Source: Pyropia yezoensis
Taxonomy: Eukaryota; Rhodophyta; Bangiophyceae; Bangiales; Bangiaceae
Assembly: GCA_009829735.1 (NCBI GenBank)
Contig: CM020620.1
Span: 8,324,545-8,388,544, forward strand
Direction: 5' to 3'
DNA: 64,000 nucleotides
The position numbers were made by a program, and so were the translations under genes. The notes under the pieces are model-generated. The model was given only the letters and a program-made list of their open reading frames with translations. It was not told the DNA's origin and ran no database searches. Below, in pieces: positions 30,701 through 41,709 of the stretch; the stretch's first letter is position 1; each line of letters begins with the position of its first letter.

Positions 30701-33097
30701 CGGGGAGAACAACGTCGGCGAGCAGGGCGGTCATGCCCGCCAACTCCGCCGACGCCAGCTCTGAGGCGTCCCGGCCACTGGTTGAGCCCCCGGCGCCCCC
30801 CTCGGAACGGCCCCGCGCAGCAAAGCGGCATAAACGGGCGGTGCGGAAGAGAAAGCGAGGCGACCGCCACGCGTGGGCGCCAAGCAGCTCCAGCAACGCC
30901 CAAACCGCGGCGCTCGCCGGGTCCCCCCCCGCCGTCGCCTCCGTGCCGTCCCCGCCGCCATGGCCAAGGCAATGGGGAGCAGCCTGGGTCGCGGAGGGGA
31001 TGGATCCGCCGGCGGCGGGGCAGGAGGCAAAGAAGCGGGTCACCCTCGCCGGCGACGCCGCCAGCACCAGCAGCTCACCCGCCGCGGCAGCCCGGTCGCT
31101 CTCGACCGCCAGGGCCGGCCAGATGGCCCCCAGCTGCGCGTCGAGCACCGCACTGAGGGCAGCGGGGTCTGTCGCCCCGCCGGCTGGGGCAGCGGCCGCC
31201 TCAGCTGCCAGTAATGCCACGCTGCGTGTGTCCAGCGGTCCCTTCGCGGCCGCGGAGCGCGGCCGCCCCCCACCAGCGTCGTCCTCGGCGTCACGAGGGC
31301 GGCTCGGGTCAGCCCCACCCCCCCCGGCGCCGCCTGGCGGCCGCGATGGGGGATGGCCCCGGCCCTCCCCCGGCCCCATCCCCGCAGCTTCCTCAGCAAC
31401 GCCCAGCAGCCCCCCCAGGGCCGTCTCTGCAGCACTAATCAGCGCTGCTGCCACCGCAGGGTCGGCGGCCACGTCCACCCCCGCCCCCTCCCCTCCCGGC
31501 TCGACCTCGACCCGCCGAAGGGCGTCGACTGCGGCGGGCCACGCGCCGAGCCGCACCAGTGCAGCGATGAGAGCCACCTTTTGACGCCCCCCTGCCGCGC
31601 TCGTCCAGGGGCCGGCTGTCATGGCCGGCTCCCCAACCGCCGACTGGTCCTTGGCATTGGCCGCCGCAACCGCCGCCTGGTCTGGCGTCCAGTCGGAGCC
31701 ACCACCGCCGCCACCGCCGCCCAGCGCGCTCGCGCCACCCAAGGCGCCAAAGCCCAGCGAAGACGCCCGGTCCGCCACGGCAGCGGCATAGGCAGCCGCG
31801 GCGGCGCCCAGCGCGCCTGGCGCTTCGGGAGAGAGGTGCGGCCACAGTGCGGCCAAGGGGAGGGCGCCGGCTGTAACCAACACGGCGGCGGTCAAGAGCA
31901 CCAGCGCAGGGGGGGGGGAGGGAAGAGCGCCACCACCGCCGCCGTCGGGGTTTTCCAGCAGCCGCAAGCGGTGGCCCACTTGCTGCGCAAGCACGTCTGG
32001 CGGGAGAAGCGCGAGAACGTCCAACAGCGGGCGGGGTATGACAATGCTCGCAGAACTACAGTCTACACCACCACCACCGCCGCCCTTCCCTGTGGCTGCG
32101 GCGGCGGCGGACGCCACAGCGGAAGCGACGGCCGCCTCGGCCACCGCCAGCGTCAGGTCCAACACCCGGTGCGGGTGGAGCGCGTACGTGCCAATCAGGC
32201 GGGTGACGATGGATGGCAGCGACTCGCACGCCCCTGGCGAGCCGTCTACGGCGGTAGCATTGGCCACAACGCCCCCTAGGGGTGCGCCCCCCCCCCCCCT
32301 GCCCCCACGCCCGCCCACCACACCAGCGCAACGAGGAGCTTGGCGTAGCCCTCTGGGGCTTGCTGCACCAGCCGCGCGTGGCGCTGGCTGTACCGCGCGC
32401 GCGTCCGGTATCGCCGGTAGGTCTGTTTCCCCGACTCGGCCAGCCCCCCAAACGCCGCCGCGCCGGCGGCGTCGGCAGACGCCACCGCCTCCACTGCCTC
32501 TGCCTCCAACGCCGCTGCCGCAGTGGCAGCGGGGACGGTGGCGGTGGACGCCAAGCCCATAGCGACAGCTGCAAACGTGGCCAACGGGGTGGCGCCGGCG
32601 GCGGGGGCCGCAGCACCTGCCGCCGCACCCGTGGGGGAAGCGGCAGCGGCAGCGGCGGCGGCGGCGGTGGTGGCGCGGGCTGAGGAGGCGGCGGTGGCGG
32701 CGGCGGCGGCGGCGGCGGCGGTGGGAGAAGCGGCGGCAGCGCCGCCGCCGCCGCCGCCGCCGCCGCGTAACGCGTCGACACCCAGGAGCCACAGCTCCGC
32801 CGCCAGCAACGGGGTGGTCGTGGCAGTGCCGGAGAGGGCGCCCGCGAGGTCTGCCGCCGGCAGCGGCAGCGGGCCCGCGGCAGCCAACACCCGCCGGAGA
32901 GCGGCGCCGTCGGGGGACGGCGCCGCCGCCGCCGCCGAGCGATCGGCGGCGGCCACAGCGGTGGCGGCGGCGGGGGCAGTGGCGTCAGCGGTGGCGGCTG
33001 CCGGATCCAAGGGGGAGGGGGAAGGGGGGGGGGCGTCCACCTCCATGGTGCGCCCGTCCGATGCTTGAGGGACGGCGGGGGCAGTGTCCACCTCCAT
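24378..33097 (-). CDS. THOC2: THO complex subunit 2 homologue, with a homopolymer frameshift
   Basis: About 2,900 residues from the ATG at 33097 to TGA/stop at 24378 (human THOC2 is 1,593). THOC2 is the scaffold of the nuclear THO/TREX complex, which couples transcription to mRNA export. The N-terminal part ends in GYAKLLVALVWW, as in THOC2-N (EGYAKL..EL). The core carries RSYPLLSLAAAEAVNDVRQI, LKRVTKENVREYGRRLA, ARIERYGNMVSPLVDALRYL and DCLGFDVLACSCVDALA, the best-conserved THOC2 block. VLRNAFKVLSVIVDVFP and LMTLSYEAHLKRQ are the Tho2 C-domain. The last ~900 residues are Gly/Arg/Asp-rich (DRDRGDRGG-type), like metazoan basic tails but much longer. The frame shifts once in a 13-C tract at 32287-32299; one more base would restore it, so error or strain polymorphism is likely. 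It is divergent from an AP-endonuclease gene. Confidence 0.88.
24502..24548. repeat. 47-bp pure C homopolymer inside the THOC2 coding region
   Basis: Uninterrupted C on the + strand (G on the coding strand), encoding poly-Gly in the THOC2 tail. It is followed by CCG repeats. A tract this long is prone to slippage and G-quadruplex formation, so its exact length in the assembly is doubtful. Confidence 0.9.
27571..27810 (-). repeat. 30-bp coding minisatellite in THOC2 (10-residue repeat)
   Basis: Eight in-register 30-bp units encode variants of KASPATPAGT. The two most alike are adjacent, a sign of recent unequal exchange. The reading frame is kept throughout. The repeat lies just N-terminal to the conserved Tho2 C-domain and probably forms a disordered linker. 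Confidence 0.85.
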
Positions 33098-33708
33098 CGT
33101 GCGCCCGCCCGCGGTAGATTGGGCAGGGAGGGGGGGAGGGATGAGACGATACGAGACGGGAGGGCGGCAAGAGGTGACGGGGGGGGGGGGGGGGTGGGGG
33201 GGGGTGAGGGGACCGTCGCCCCCGCGCGGGCGGCGGGCGCGGCCGGTGTAGCGACCGAAGGTAACGGCTCGCTGCGGGGCGGCCGGGACTGCACGGGCGT
33301 GTGAGCGGGGCAAAGGACGCGGCGGGGCGCGACACACGAGCGAGGCGGGGGGGGGTGGGTTGAGCGGGGCGGCTTCCGCCGGTCACAATTCCACGCTAAA
33401 CGAGCAGAACTTGATTACATGGCACATGCATTATGCTGGTTTTGTAGCCCCCCAGTGATCAAACCTTCTGACCCGGCAGTCTGTGCGGAGCGCTGCGTCG
33501 CCACGCACGGATCACTCCGCTTCCCTTTCCCGCGCTCGCCCGCCGTGACCGAGCCCGCTGGGGTCCCCCCCCACCCGTCGTGTGCCGGCGCCGCCGTACG
33601 GCGTGCTGCCGCCACCGTCGCGCCCCCCCCTCCCTTCCCCCTCACACCTCCACCACGCCTTCCCCCCTCCCCGTCTTTCCCACATCCCTCTCTGCCTTCA
33701 CACCCAGG
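33098..33708. promoter_or_regulatory. Divergent promoter region (THOC2 / AP endonuclease)
   Basis: 611 bp between start codons, with no gene inside. It has a G-run (33178-33192), an AT-richer central patch (33390-33470) and a C/T-rich leader (33600-33708) before the endonuclease ATG. Promoter function is inferred from gene orientation. Confidence 0.45.
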
Positions 33709-35763
33709 ATGGCATCGCCGTCCGACCTTGCTCACACACTTCCCGTCGTGGAAAGGGCGGCGGTCGCAGGGGCGCCGCCGCCGCCGCCGTCATCCCCGCC
33801 GCTGCCGCCGCCGCAGCCGCCGTCCCCGAAGCCAGGGGAGACTTGCACGGCTGCGGGAGCCCCCGGCGCCGCGTGCGCCGTAGCGAATGACAACGGCGGC
33901 CGCCAAGCGGGGGGTGCCGCCGCGGCCGACCACTGCCGAGCGGGGGACGGTAGCCCCGGCGCAGATACGGCGGTCGCTCCCAGACGAGCAACCGCCGCCG
34001 CCTTGACGACCGGTACGGCCCCCTCAGTTGACATCGTCGACTTTCCACGCCCCGACAGGGACGCCACGCAGCTGCTCGATGCGGCCACAGCCCCTCTTCC
34101 CGGCGGCGCCGCTGCTCCATCCCCCAATGGACCGGCCTCCCCTGCAGCCGACAGCGCCGCGCCACCTGCGGCGCCCCATGCGGCGCCCCGTGCGGCGCCC
34201 CGTGCGGCCGACAAAGCAGCAGAACCCGCGTCCAATGGGGCCTCACCCTCTGCGACGGATAGACCTGCCGACGTTGCGGCAATCGGGGCTGCTACTGGAG
34301 GCGTAACTATCTCCAGCGCTCCTCTGCTGTCCAAGGAGAACCCGTCTTCCACCAATGCTAGCGCCTCTTTGCTTTCCGACGGGGACGCTCCCCTGCCCCT
34401 CGACCCTGCGGCCCCTCCGGCTGACCCCCCTCCCCCCCTTCCGCCCCTGCCAGTTATCCCGTACGGCCGTCCCGCGGCCGGCACCATCAAGCTCTCTTCG
34501 TGGAACATCAACGGCTTCAAGGCGCGTGCCAAAGAGGTTCTCGCGTACGTGGCCCGCGAACGCCCTGACGTGCTGCTGCTGCAGGAGACCAAGCTCCAGC
34601 GCCCCCACGCGCCGTCCCGCCACTTTTACCTCCCCGCCTACCACCGGGCGTGGTCTTTTTCGACGGCCAAGGCGGGCTACTCGGGGGTGGCCATCTTTTC
34701 TCTCGTTGCCCCGCTGTCTGTCACCCGCGGCTTTGCCGCCACCGCCGGCGGCCGGACCGACGCGGACCACCCCGCCCACGGGCGGCTACTGACGGCTGAG
34801 TTTGCCGACGTGTACGTGGTCAACACGTACGTGCCCAACGCGGGGGAGGGGCTGGTGGCCCTTCCCTACCGTACGGGCGTGTGGGACGCCGACCTGGCGG
34901 CCCACCTCCACGCGCTGGCGGCGCGGGGCAAGCCCGTCTTGTGGGGGGGGGACCTCAACGTGGCTGCCGCGCAGGTGGACGTGGCGGGCGGGATTGACGG
35001 CCGCAAGGCGGCGGGCAGTCCGGGGTTGACCGACGCGGAGCGGAGCAACTTTGGAGCGCTCCTCGGATGCACCTGCGTGGCAGACGCGCTGGATGGGGAC
35101 GCGCAGGGGCGGGGAGCCCCTGGGGGGGTCCGTGTCTCCGCTGCGGCGACGGCGGCGACAAGTGAAGGCGACCCACTGGCACCGTCTGGGGCGGGAGGAG
35201 GGACGCCCGCTGCACCCGCTGCAGCAACTGCCACGTCCAACGGTGGGGATGTGGGAGCAGGTATGACTGGGGGTGGTGGTGACGCGGCCGGTGCCGGCGC
35301 TGACACGGCTTCCCCTGCCGAGAACGTACGAGACGTGCCAGCCGATGCACAGCCTATGCCCCCAAGCCCCTCTGTTGCCGCGGCTGCCTATGCCGATAAG
35401 CCACCCGACAAAGCAGCCATGGAAGCGTCGGCAGACAACACCCCCCCTCCCCGACTACCCGCCAAGCGCCGCCGCCCTGCGGTCACCGGCAATGCGGTCG
35501 TTGCAGACCCCCCTCCCCCCACTGCCCCCCATCGCCACTGCCTGGTCGACACCCTCCGCCACCTGTATGGGCCCGTGCCGGCGGTCTACTCATTTTGGTC
35601 GATGCGCACGGCGGGGCGCGAGGTCAACCGTGGGTGGCGGATTGACTACTGGGTGGCCAGCGGGACCTTGCTGTCCCGCCTGGAAGCGGCGTTTGTGCGG
35701 GCCGAAGTGGGCACGTCTGACCACTGCCCAGTGGGGGTGGTCTTGCGGGGAGTGAGACTCTAG
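33709..35763 (+). CDS. AP endonuclease (ExoIII/APE1 family) with a large insertion
   Basis: 684 residues from the ATG in CCAGGATGG. Residues 1-255 are a disordered Ala/Pro-rich extension. The EEP nuclease fold starts at KLSSWNINGF (Asn266). QETKL (Glu293), YVVNTYVPNAGEGL (catalytic Tyr), LWGGDLNVA (Asp415, Asn417), GWRIDYW (Asp646) and GTSDHCPVGVVL (Asp671, His672) follow in order. All metal-binding and catalytic positions known from APE1/ExoIII are present. The enzyme cuts DNA 5' of abasic sites in base-excision repair; nucleus or an organelle is possible. Between residues ~462 and ~607 the fold is interrupted by ~145 Ala/Pro/Gly-rich residues, inserted just after SNFGALLGCTCVADAL and before HRHCLVDTLRHLYG. 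Single exon. Expression as one protein is likely because both halves stay in frame. Confidence 0.93.
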   Translation: MASPSDLAHTLPVVERAAVAGAPPPPPSSPPLPPPQPPSPKPGETCTAAGAPGAACAVANDNGGRQAGGAAAADHCRAGDGSPGADTAVAPRRATAAALTTGTAPSVDIVDFPRPDRDATQLLDAATAPLPGGAAAPSPNGPASPAADSAAPPAAPHAAPRAAPRAADKAAEPASNGASPSATDRPADVAAIGAATGGVTISSAPLLSKENPSSTNASASLLSDGDAPLPLDPAAPPADPPPPLPPLPVIPYGRPAAGTIKLSSWNINGFKARAKEVLAYVARERPDVLLLQETKLQRPHAPSRHFYLPAYHRAWSFSTAKAGYSGVAIFSLVAPLSVTRGFAATAGGRTDADHPAHGRLLTAEFADVYVVNTYVPNAGEGLVALPYRTGVWDADLAAHLHALAARGKPVLWGGDLNVAAAQVDVAGGIDGRKAAGSPGLTDAERSNFGALLGCTCVADALDGDAQGRGAPGGVRVSAAATAATSEGDPLAPSGAGGGTPAAPAAATATSNGGDVGAGMTGGGGDAAGAGADTASPAENVRDVPADAQPMPPSPSVAAAAYADKPPDKAAMEASADNTPPPRLPAKRRRPAVTGNAVVADPPPPTAPHRHCLVDTLRHLYGPVPAVYSFWSMRTAGREVNRGWRIDYWVASGTLLSRLEAAFVRAEVGTSDHCPVGVVLRGVRL

Positions 35764-36515
35764 GGCAGAGTTGGGAGAGATGGCTCGAGAGGAATGCCAA
35801 GTGTATGGCACCATGCCAGGTCCGGGGTCCTTTGTGGAACTTGTAGATGTGGAACCAGACGCTCGACCTTGGGCTCGGCTTCCTATCGGCTTGCCGTTGG
35901 GCTTTGCTGTGCACTTGCCTCTTCTCTGTGGGCGAATTCCCGCACGTGATGACGAAAGCCAGTGACTAAAGAAAAAAATGTGCCTTTTTCTACCGCCACC
36001 TAGGCGCGGCGCAAGGGAAAAGGAGGTCCCGGGGCTCATACAGGCGAGCACGCTCCGCGCACACGCGACACCATGAACGAAAGCTCAGACCGCGTACCAG
36101 CCGCAGCTCCCTTCCCAACAACGCGACCGGCGCACGCTTCCCCAGAGGCACACACATCACAGCACAAGCCGTGCAATGCAACACGCAAGACGAGAAGACG
36201 GCAGACCATAACAAAGCCGACGCACAGTCCGGCAGCCAGCAGCATAGCCGCCGCTGATGCCAGACCCAAACGACATGCGAAGCTCAAGACATGAGCCGGC
36301 CCAATGCCCAAGCAGAGCGAGACATGCCCTCATGCAACGCGGGCCACAGCCAACGACCATCCAAGCGGCAGCCTCCAGCACGAGCAAAGAGCAGCCCACG
36401 TGTGTCAAAAGACACGCACCTGACAGGAGGCTTGGCACCCCACGCCGGCCAACCCCAGAAAAGCCAAACAGCGACGCCGCCCGTCGCGACGACGCCCATT
36501 GCTTACCCATACCGC
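35764..36515. other. Intergenic, no gene seen
   Basis: Lower GC than the flanking genes, A/C-rich on the + strand. It lies between the 3' ends of the AP-endonuclease gene and the small protein gene on the other strand. Short ORFs here have no recognisable content. Confidence 0.45.
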
Positions 36516-37038
36516 TTACATGCTAGCCCCGCTCTCAGAAGCCAGGCTCGGCGCCTTTTCCACCTTTTCCGGCTCCTCAGCCTTGGCCGTCGACACGCTC
36601 ACGTGAGCAACCGCCTGGCGCGGGGCACCCCCTGGCAGAGGGTCCAGCGAAAAGTTCCCGCCGTCAGAGTCGTAGTTTGGGTCATGGGTATCCACAGCCG
36701 CGGGGCCGTCGGCCGTCATGATGCCGCCCCAGGTGCCCTTCCCGCCAGCACCACCCTTCTTCGGCAGCCCACGCAGGCCAGATCCTGCATAAGGGGAAGG
36801 AAGACAGAAATGATGACCAGTAATAGATGTTCAGTATCCAACCGTGTACCGTGTACGCAACCAAGCATACAAAAAAGAGCGGCGTAGACCAGACACCACG
36901 GCGTGCTGTAGCACAAAACGAATGCAAGGCAAAACTGCATACGGACCGACAACGAAACGCACCAGGAACATGGCGGTCAAACGCGCGAGTGCGGGGAGAC
37001 TTGGGACCGCTGAGCGCGGGGCTCTTAGGGCTGCGCAT
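36516..37038 (-). CDS. Small PDCD4-N-terminus-like protein, two exons
   Basis: Exons 37038-36963 and 36784-36516 join across a 178-bp GT..AG intron to 114 residues; the phases agree (G|GA). An in-frame TGA 17 codons upstream supports the ATG. The protein reads SPKSPRTRAFDRHV, then GLRGLPKKGGAGGKGTWGG, then THDPNYDSDGGNFSLDPL. The middle and last motifs match the region just before the first MA3 domain of PDCD4 and plant MRF proteins (GLPKKGGAGGKG.WG ... DPNYD). FDRH followed by a basic GKG.WG stretch also recalls Stm1/HABP4-type ribosome-binding proteins. No MA3 domain follows: the exon ends in TAA after an AKAEEPEKVEKAPS tail. I infer a stand-alone RNA/ribosome- or eIF4A-interacting peptide, not a fragment, because both splice sites and the stop are clean. 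Confidence 0.65.
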
Positions 37039-38339
37039 GCTGTGATGATGAGGGGGGGGCACTCGCGTCCAGTGGGTGCGTGCGATGGGTCACCCAGCGA
37101 TAGCCACACAGGGAGCTCAACTCAAACAGAACGCGCTCACGGCACACCCGCCTCCGAGACGTCGACGACGGTAGGCTGTGTGCGTGGGGGAGGGAGGGGC
37201 AACCGTGACAACGACTGGGCGAGCGACACGGCGTCACGAGCAGCGCGCGGCTGCGAGCTCTTGAACAGCCCGCGCACAGACGCGCTCTGCACGCCTGGAC
37301 ACAGGGCAGTTTGGAGACAGAGCGGACCAACAAGGAGACAGGCAAATGGGCGCACAGAGCCTTTATACAGAGCTCTGTCGGCGACTGTGCCTGTCCAGGC
37401 ACCCCCAGTGATCCCCCCCCACATGAGGTCAAAGAGGGGGCGCCTTGGGCCAGTGTTCCAGCCGCCCTCTCCTCCAACGCTGGCCTGCACGAGGACCACG
37501 ACTCCTGGCTGGCTGTTGCCCGCGGCCAAGGCAGGATCATCATGATGGGCACATCTGCGCGAACACCAATGAAAATCGTTGGCCGCTACAGCTGTGGGTC
37601 GCTCGCAAGAGCAGCGCATGTCGCGTACAGAGACACGTGATAGCGAGATACGAGATGTTGAGCACAATACAATCTTCAATCAAATACTGTAGTCACACTG
37701 GAGCGCTTCGCAAGAATTCCGGGCGCTGTCGGTAAACCTACGATTGGGACAAGTAAAAGACAAGTGCACGCGCATTGCACTCTGCTGACACTTCAGTATT
37801 GAGTCTTGATTGACACATTGCTGTCTCACGTGCAAATCCGCTGATCGTCCTGTTGCTTTGCACCGACGCTCGGTCGGTATCCGAAGCTCGAGGGCGGGGC
37901 TGTGACGCTTCTTTCTGTTGAATGGTGTCACCCCCCACTGCGAAGCATCCCTCCACGTTGCCTCTTTCTCTCGCGTAGTTGCTGTTGATTAGGCCCCCAC
38001 CGAGGTAGGATATACTCGTTTGAACTTGCAGACTGCAAGTTCGCTCGCGCGAGGCCCGCAGCCTGCGGATTCGTCTCTATCAGCCTGCAAGTTCGTCACA
38101 CTGGGAAATTGACGCGTCTGGGGGGCGCAGCTACGGCCGACGATAGACCGCTACGGCCATGGGAGAGGCCGGAAGTGGCGAGAGACCACGGGGGATGACT
38201 CAGGCATGCAGGGGGATGGTGTCTACTGCAGCACGGAGGTAGCGGGCCAGCCAAAGGGGCTGGGGCAGGCGCCAAAAAATGGGACGCGGGCGAGCGTACC
38301 CTGGCCGCCACGCGCCAGGCTGCGGCCTGCCGCCGGCCG
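37039..38339. other. Intergenic region left of the minisatellite
   Basis: Contains the promoter side of the small protein gene. The remaining sequence is ordinary, lower-GC DNA to ~38100. Apart from the hairpin cluster at 38023-38070 I see no supported gene. Confidence 0.45.
38023..38070. repeat. Cluster of three adjacent hairpins
   Basis: AACTTGCAGACTGCAAGTT (38023-38041), CTCGCGCGAG (38044-38053) and CCGCAGCCTGCGG (38058-38070) are consecutive palindromes. A partial copy of the first arm, GCCTGCAAGTT, follows near 38086. Confidence 0.7.
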
Positions 38340-40860
38340 CTGCAACCGGGGCGGCGGCCGCTACCGGCGGTGGGGCGGCCGCTACCGGTGGGGGGGCGGC
38401 CGCTGCGGACGGGGGGGGGGGCGCTACCGGGGGGGGGCGGCTACCACCGGCGGTGGGGCGGCCGCTACCAGTGGGGGGGCGGCCGCGGCTGGCGACACGG
38501 CGGCCGCTGCCGGTGGGGAGCGGCCGCGACCGGTGGTGGGGCGGCCGCTACCGGTGGGGGGCGGCCGCGACCGGCGGGGGGGCGGCCGCTACCAGTGGGC
38601 GGGCCGCTGCTACCGGCTCGCGGGCGGCCGCTGTGGACGGGGGGCGGCCACAACCGGTGAAGGGGCGGGTACCACCGGCGGGGGGGGGCCGCTACCGGTG
38701 GGGGGTGGCGGCGACCGGCGGTGGGGCGGCCGCTTCTGGTGGGGGGGCGGCCGGGGCCGGCGAGGGGGCGGCCGCTACCGGTGGGGAGCGGCCGCGACCG
38801 GTGGTGAGGCGGCCGCTACCAGTGAGGGGGCGGCTGCTACCGGTTGGCGGGCGGCCGCTGCGGACGGGGGGGCGGCCGCAACCGGTAGGCGGGCGGCTAC
38901 CACCGGCGGGGTGGGGGCCGGTACCGGTGGGGGGCGGCGGCGACCGGCGGTGGGGCGGCCGCTACTGGTGGGGGGGCGGCCGCGGCCGGCGAGGGGGCGG
39001 CCGCTACCGGGGGGGGGCGGCCTTGGCCGGCGAGGGGGCGGCCGGTACCCGCGGGGGGGCGGCCGCTAGCGGCGAGGGGGCGGCCGCTACCGGTGGGGGG
39101 CGGTCGTGATCGGCGGTGCGGCGGCCGCTACCGGTGGGGGGGCGGCTGCTACGGGCTGGCGGGTGGCCGCTGCGGACGGGAGGGCGGCTGCTACTGGTGG
39201 GGGGCGGCATCATCCGGTGGGGGGGCGGCTACCACCGGCGGGGGGGGGGCCGCTACCGGTGGGGAACGGCCGCGGCCGGCGAGGGGGCGGTTGCTACCTG
39301 TGGCGGGCGACCGCTTCAGGTTGGGGGCCGGCTGCTGGCGGCGGGGTGCTCCCGGCAGGGGGCCGGCTGCGTCCTGTGGGGGGCGGCCGCTACCGTTGGG
39401 TGCGCGGCTGCTACCGGTGGGGGGCGGCCGCGGCCGGCAGGGGGGCTTCCGCTACCGGGAGGGCGCGGCTGCTGTGGCCGGGGGGGCGGGTTCTACCGGT
39501 GAGGGGCGGCTGTTGCCGGCGGGGGGGCGGCTGCTTCAGGAGGGGGGCGGCTGCTGCCGCCGGGGGGGCGGCTGCTACCGGTAGGGGGCGGCCGCTACCG
39601 GCGGGGCGGCGGCCGCTTCCCGTGGGGGGCCGCCGCGGCCGGCGGGGGGGCGGCTGCTAATTGTGGGGGGCGGCCGCTACCGTTGGGGGGGCGGCTCCTT
39701 CCGGTAGGGTGCGGCCATTACCGGCGTTGGGGCGGATGGTACCGGTGTGGAGCGGCCGCGGCCGGCGGGGGGGCGGCCGCTCCCTGTGTAGGGCGGCTGG
39801 TATCGGCAGGGGGGCGGCCGCTACCAGTGTAGCGCGGCTGCTACCGGCGGGGGGGCGGCGGATACCGGCGAGGGGGCGGCCGCGGCCAGCGGAGGGGCGG
39901 CCGCTGCCGGTGGGGAGCGGCCGCGACTGGCGGGGGGGCGGCGGCAACCTGTGGAGGGGCGGCTGCTACAGCCTGGCGGGTGGCCGCTGCTGATGGAGGC
40001 GCGTCTGCTGCAGGTGTGGGGCTGCTGTGACTTGCGAAGGGGCAGCTGCTGAGGCACCAGCCACCCCCCCGCCGGAAGCGGCCGCCCCACACCGGTAGTG
40101 GCCGCCCCCCCAGCGGTAGCACCCGCCCCCCGACCGGTAGCAGCCGCCCCCCCGCCGGTTCCAGCCGCCCCCCACTGCCAGCAGCCGCCCCCCCGCCCGC
40201 TACTAGCCGCCCCTTAATGGCACCAGCCCCCCTCCCGGCCACTGCAGCCGCCCTCCCGCCGGTGGCAGCCGCACCCTCGCCGGTAGCGGCCGCCGCCCAC
40301 CCGTAGCGGCGTGCCCCATCGCCGGACGCCGCCGCTCCCCACCGGTAGCGGCCCCGCCCCCGCCGGTCGCGGCCACCCCCCACCGGTAGCGGCCCCCCCC
40401 CCGTCCGCAACAGCCCCCCCCCCCCCCGCACCCGCGCCCCCCCCCCCCGCGGCGCCCCCCCCCCCGCCGCCCGCCCCCCCCCCCCACCGGTAGCGGCCCC
40501 CCCCCCGCCGGTGGTAGCCGCCCCCCTACCGGTTGCGGCCGCCCCCCCGTCCGCAGCGGCCGCCCGCCAGCCGGTAGCAGCCGCCCCGCCACTGGTAGCG
40601 GCCGCTCCACCGCCGGTCGCGGCCGCCCCCCACCGGCAGCGGCCGCCCCCTCGCCAGCCGCGGCCGCCGCCTCAACAGTAGCGGCCGCCCCACCGCCGGT
40701 CGCGGCCGCCCCCCGCCGGTACCGGCCCCCCCCCCGCCGGTGGTAGCCGCCCCCCCACCGGTTGCGGCCGCCCCCCCGTCCGCAGCGGCCGCCCGCCAGC
40801 CGGTAGCAGCCGCCCCGCCACTGGTAGCGGCCGCCCCACCGCCGGTCGCGGCCGCCTCCC
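38340..40860. repeat. GC-rich minisatellite with embedded palindromes, left block
   Basis: A ~20-bp unit of the form GCGGCCGC-TACCGGT-GGGGG is repeated with variation. GCGGCCGC and ACCGGT are each palindromic, so direction is set by the G/C linker. From 38340 to ~40040 the linker is G-rich on +; from ~40080 to 40860 it is C-rich, so the array switches strand. Higher-order repetition is visible on the right side: a ~165-bp block with GTCCGCAGCGG and CCAGCCGGTAGCAGC recurs at ~40520 and ~40755. All six frames are open for long stretches only because of the composition. Confidence 0.85.
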
Positions 40861-41707
40861 TGTAAGGATTTCCCCCCTAATCCCATGCCTAATACTTAAG
40901 GGATAATATCTGGGACCTCTCCTTACAGATCCTGCCGAATCAACTCCTGGCAACATGGATCAACTCCTTGTATTCTGGGGCATGACGCGGTGTACCTTCC
41001 AGACGCAAGATGAGTCAGCCGCTGTCTCACGGTGTCTGCCGGCCGCACGACAGCAGCCATCGACAGCCCATCATGGCCTGTCGAAAGGCGCCACCGTCAG
41101 CACCCATGACGAGCCACATCTGCCACAGCTGGCGAGTCCGTTAAAATGTCCTCGCTGCAGCATTGCAGCGATGTGACTGGCTAGCCGGCTGGCCGATTCG
41201 GCCGACTCGATCGAATCGTGCTTACACGCCTCTCGGACCTTCGGGCCGACTGGCGTCTGGAGCCGGCTGGAGCGGCGCCCTAGGCGCCGCACGCCGGACC
41301 CCTTCGTTTGGGGCAAACTGGGGCTGCACTCCTTTAGTGCGCACGCCCGCCCATGCTTTGTTCTGAGAGCCATGCTTTGTTTTTGGGCCGTTTTGTGCCT
41401 ACCGGTGGAGCGACGGAGAAACGCATGCTTTGGGGCACCTCGGGTGCCCCGAAGCGAGTATATAGTGCGTGAGTGTCGGCGCCACCGGGGGAGACCGGAA
41501 GGGCAACCACAGACACAGACCAAAGACGACCTTCACCCTTTGAACCCTCTCGATCACCACCGACGTCGCGCCGTCCTCTTCCCCAGACCCACCACCGTCA
41601 CCACCTCCATCCTCTTCCCCGCACCCTGTCGCCCTATTGGCTGGCACGGGTCGCTGACACCATCACGAGTACGTTGAGGGCTGCCCAAGTGTGGGTGGTT
41701 CCTCACA
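40861..41707 (+). repeat. E1 5' LTR
   Basis: 847 bp, starting TGTAAGGATT and ending GGTTCCTCACA. A TATA-like GTATATAG lies at 41458-41465. Palindromes at 41153-41170 (CGCTGCAGCATTGCAGCG), 41273-41289 (CGGCGCCCTAGGCGCCG) and 41432-41450 lie upstream of it and may be regulatory sites. Confidence 0.95.
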
Positions 41708-41709
41708 TG

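Noticed and set aside
38340..40860. CRISPR-like array reading of the minisatellite
   Set aside because: There are no unique spacers between repeats and the context is eukaryotic.
38206..40886. Very long ORFs in all frames of the minisatellite (Gly/Arg or Pro/Ala repeats)
   Set aside because: The array lacks stop codons by composition in every frame; no conserved non-repeat part.
41071..41677. ORFs inside the E1 LTRs (up to 150 codons)
   Set aside because: They are non-coding LTR sequence repeated identically at 47696-48302, with no domain.
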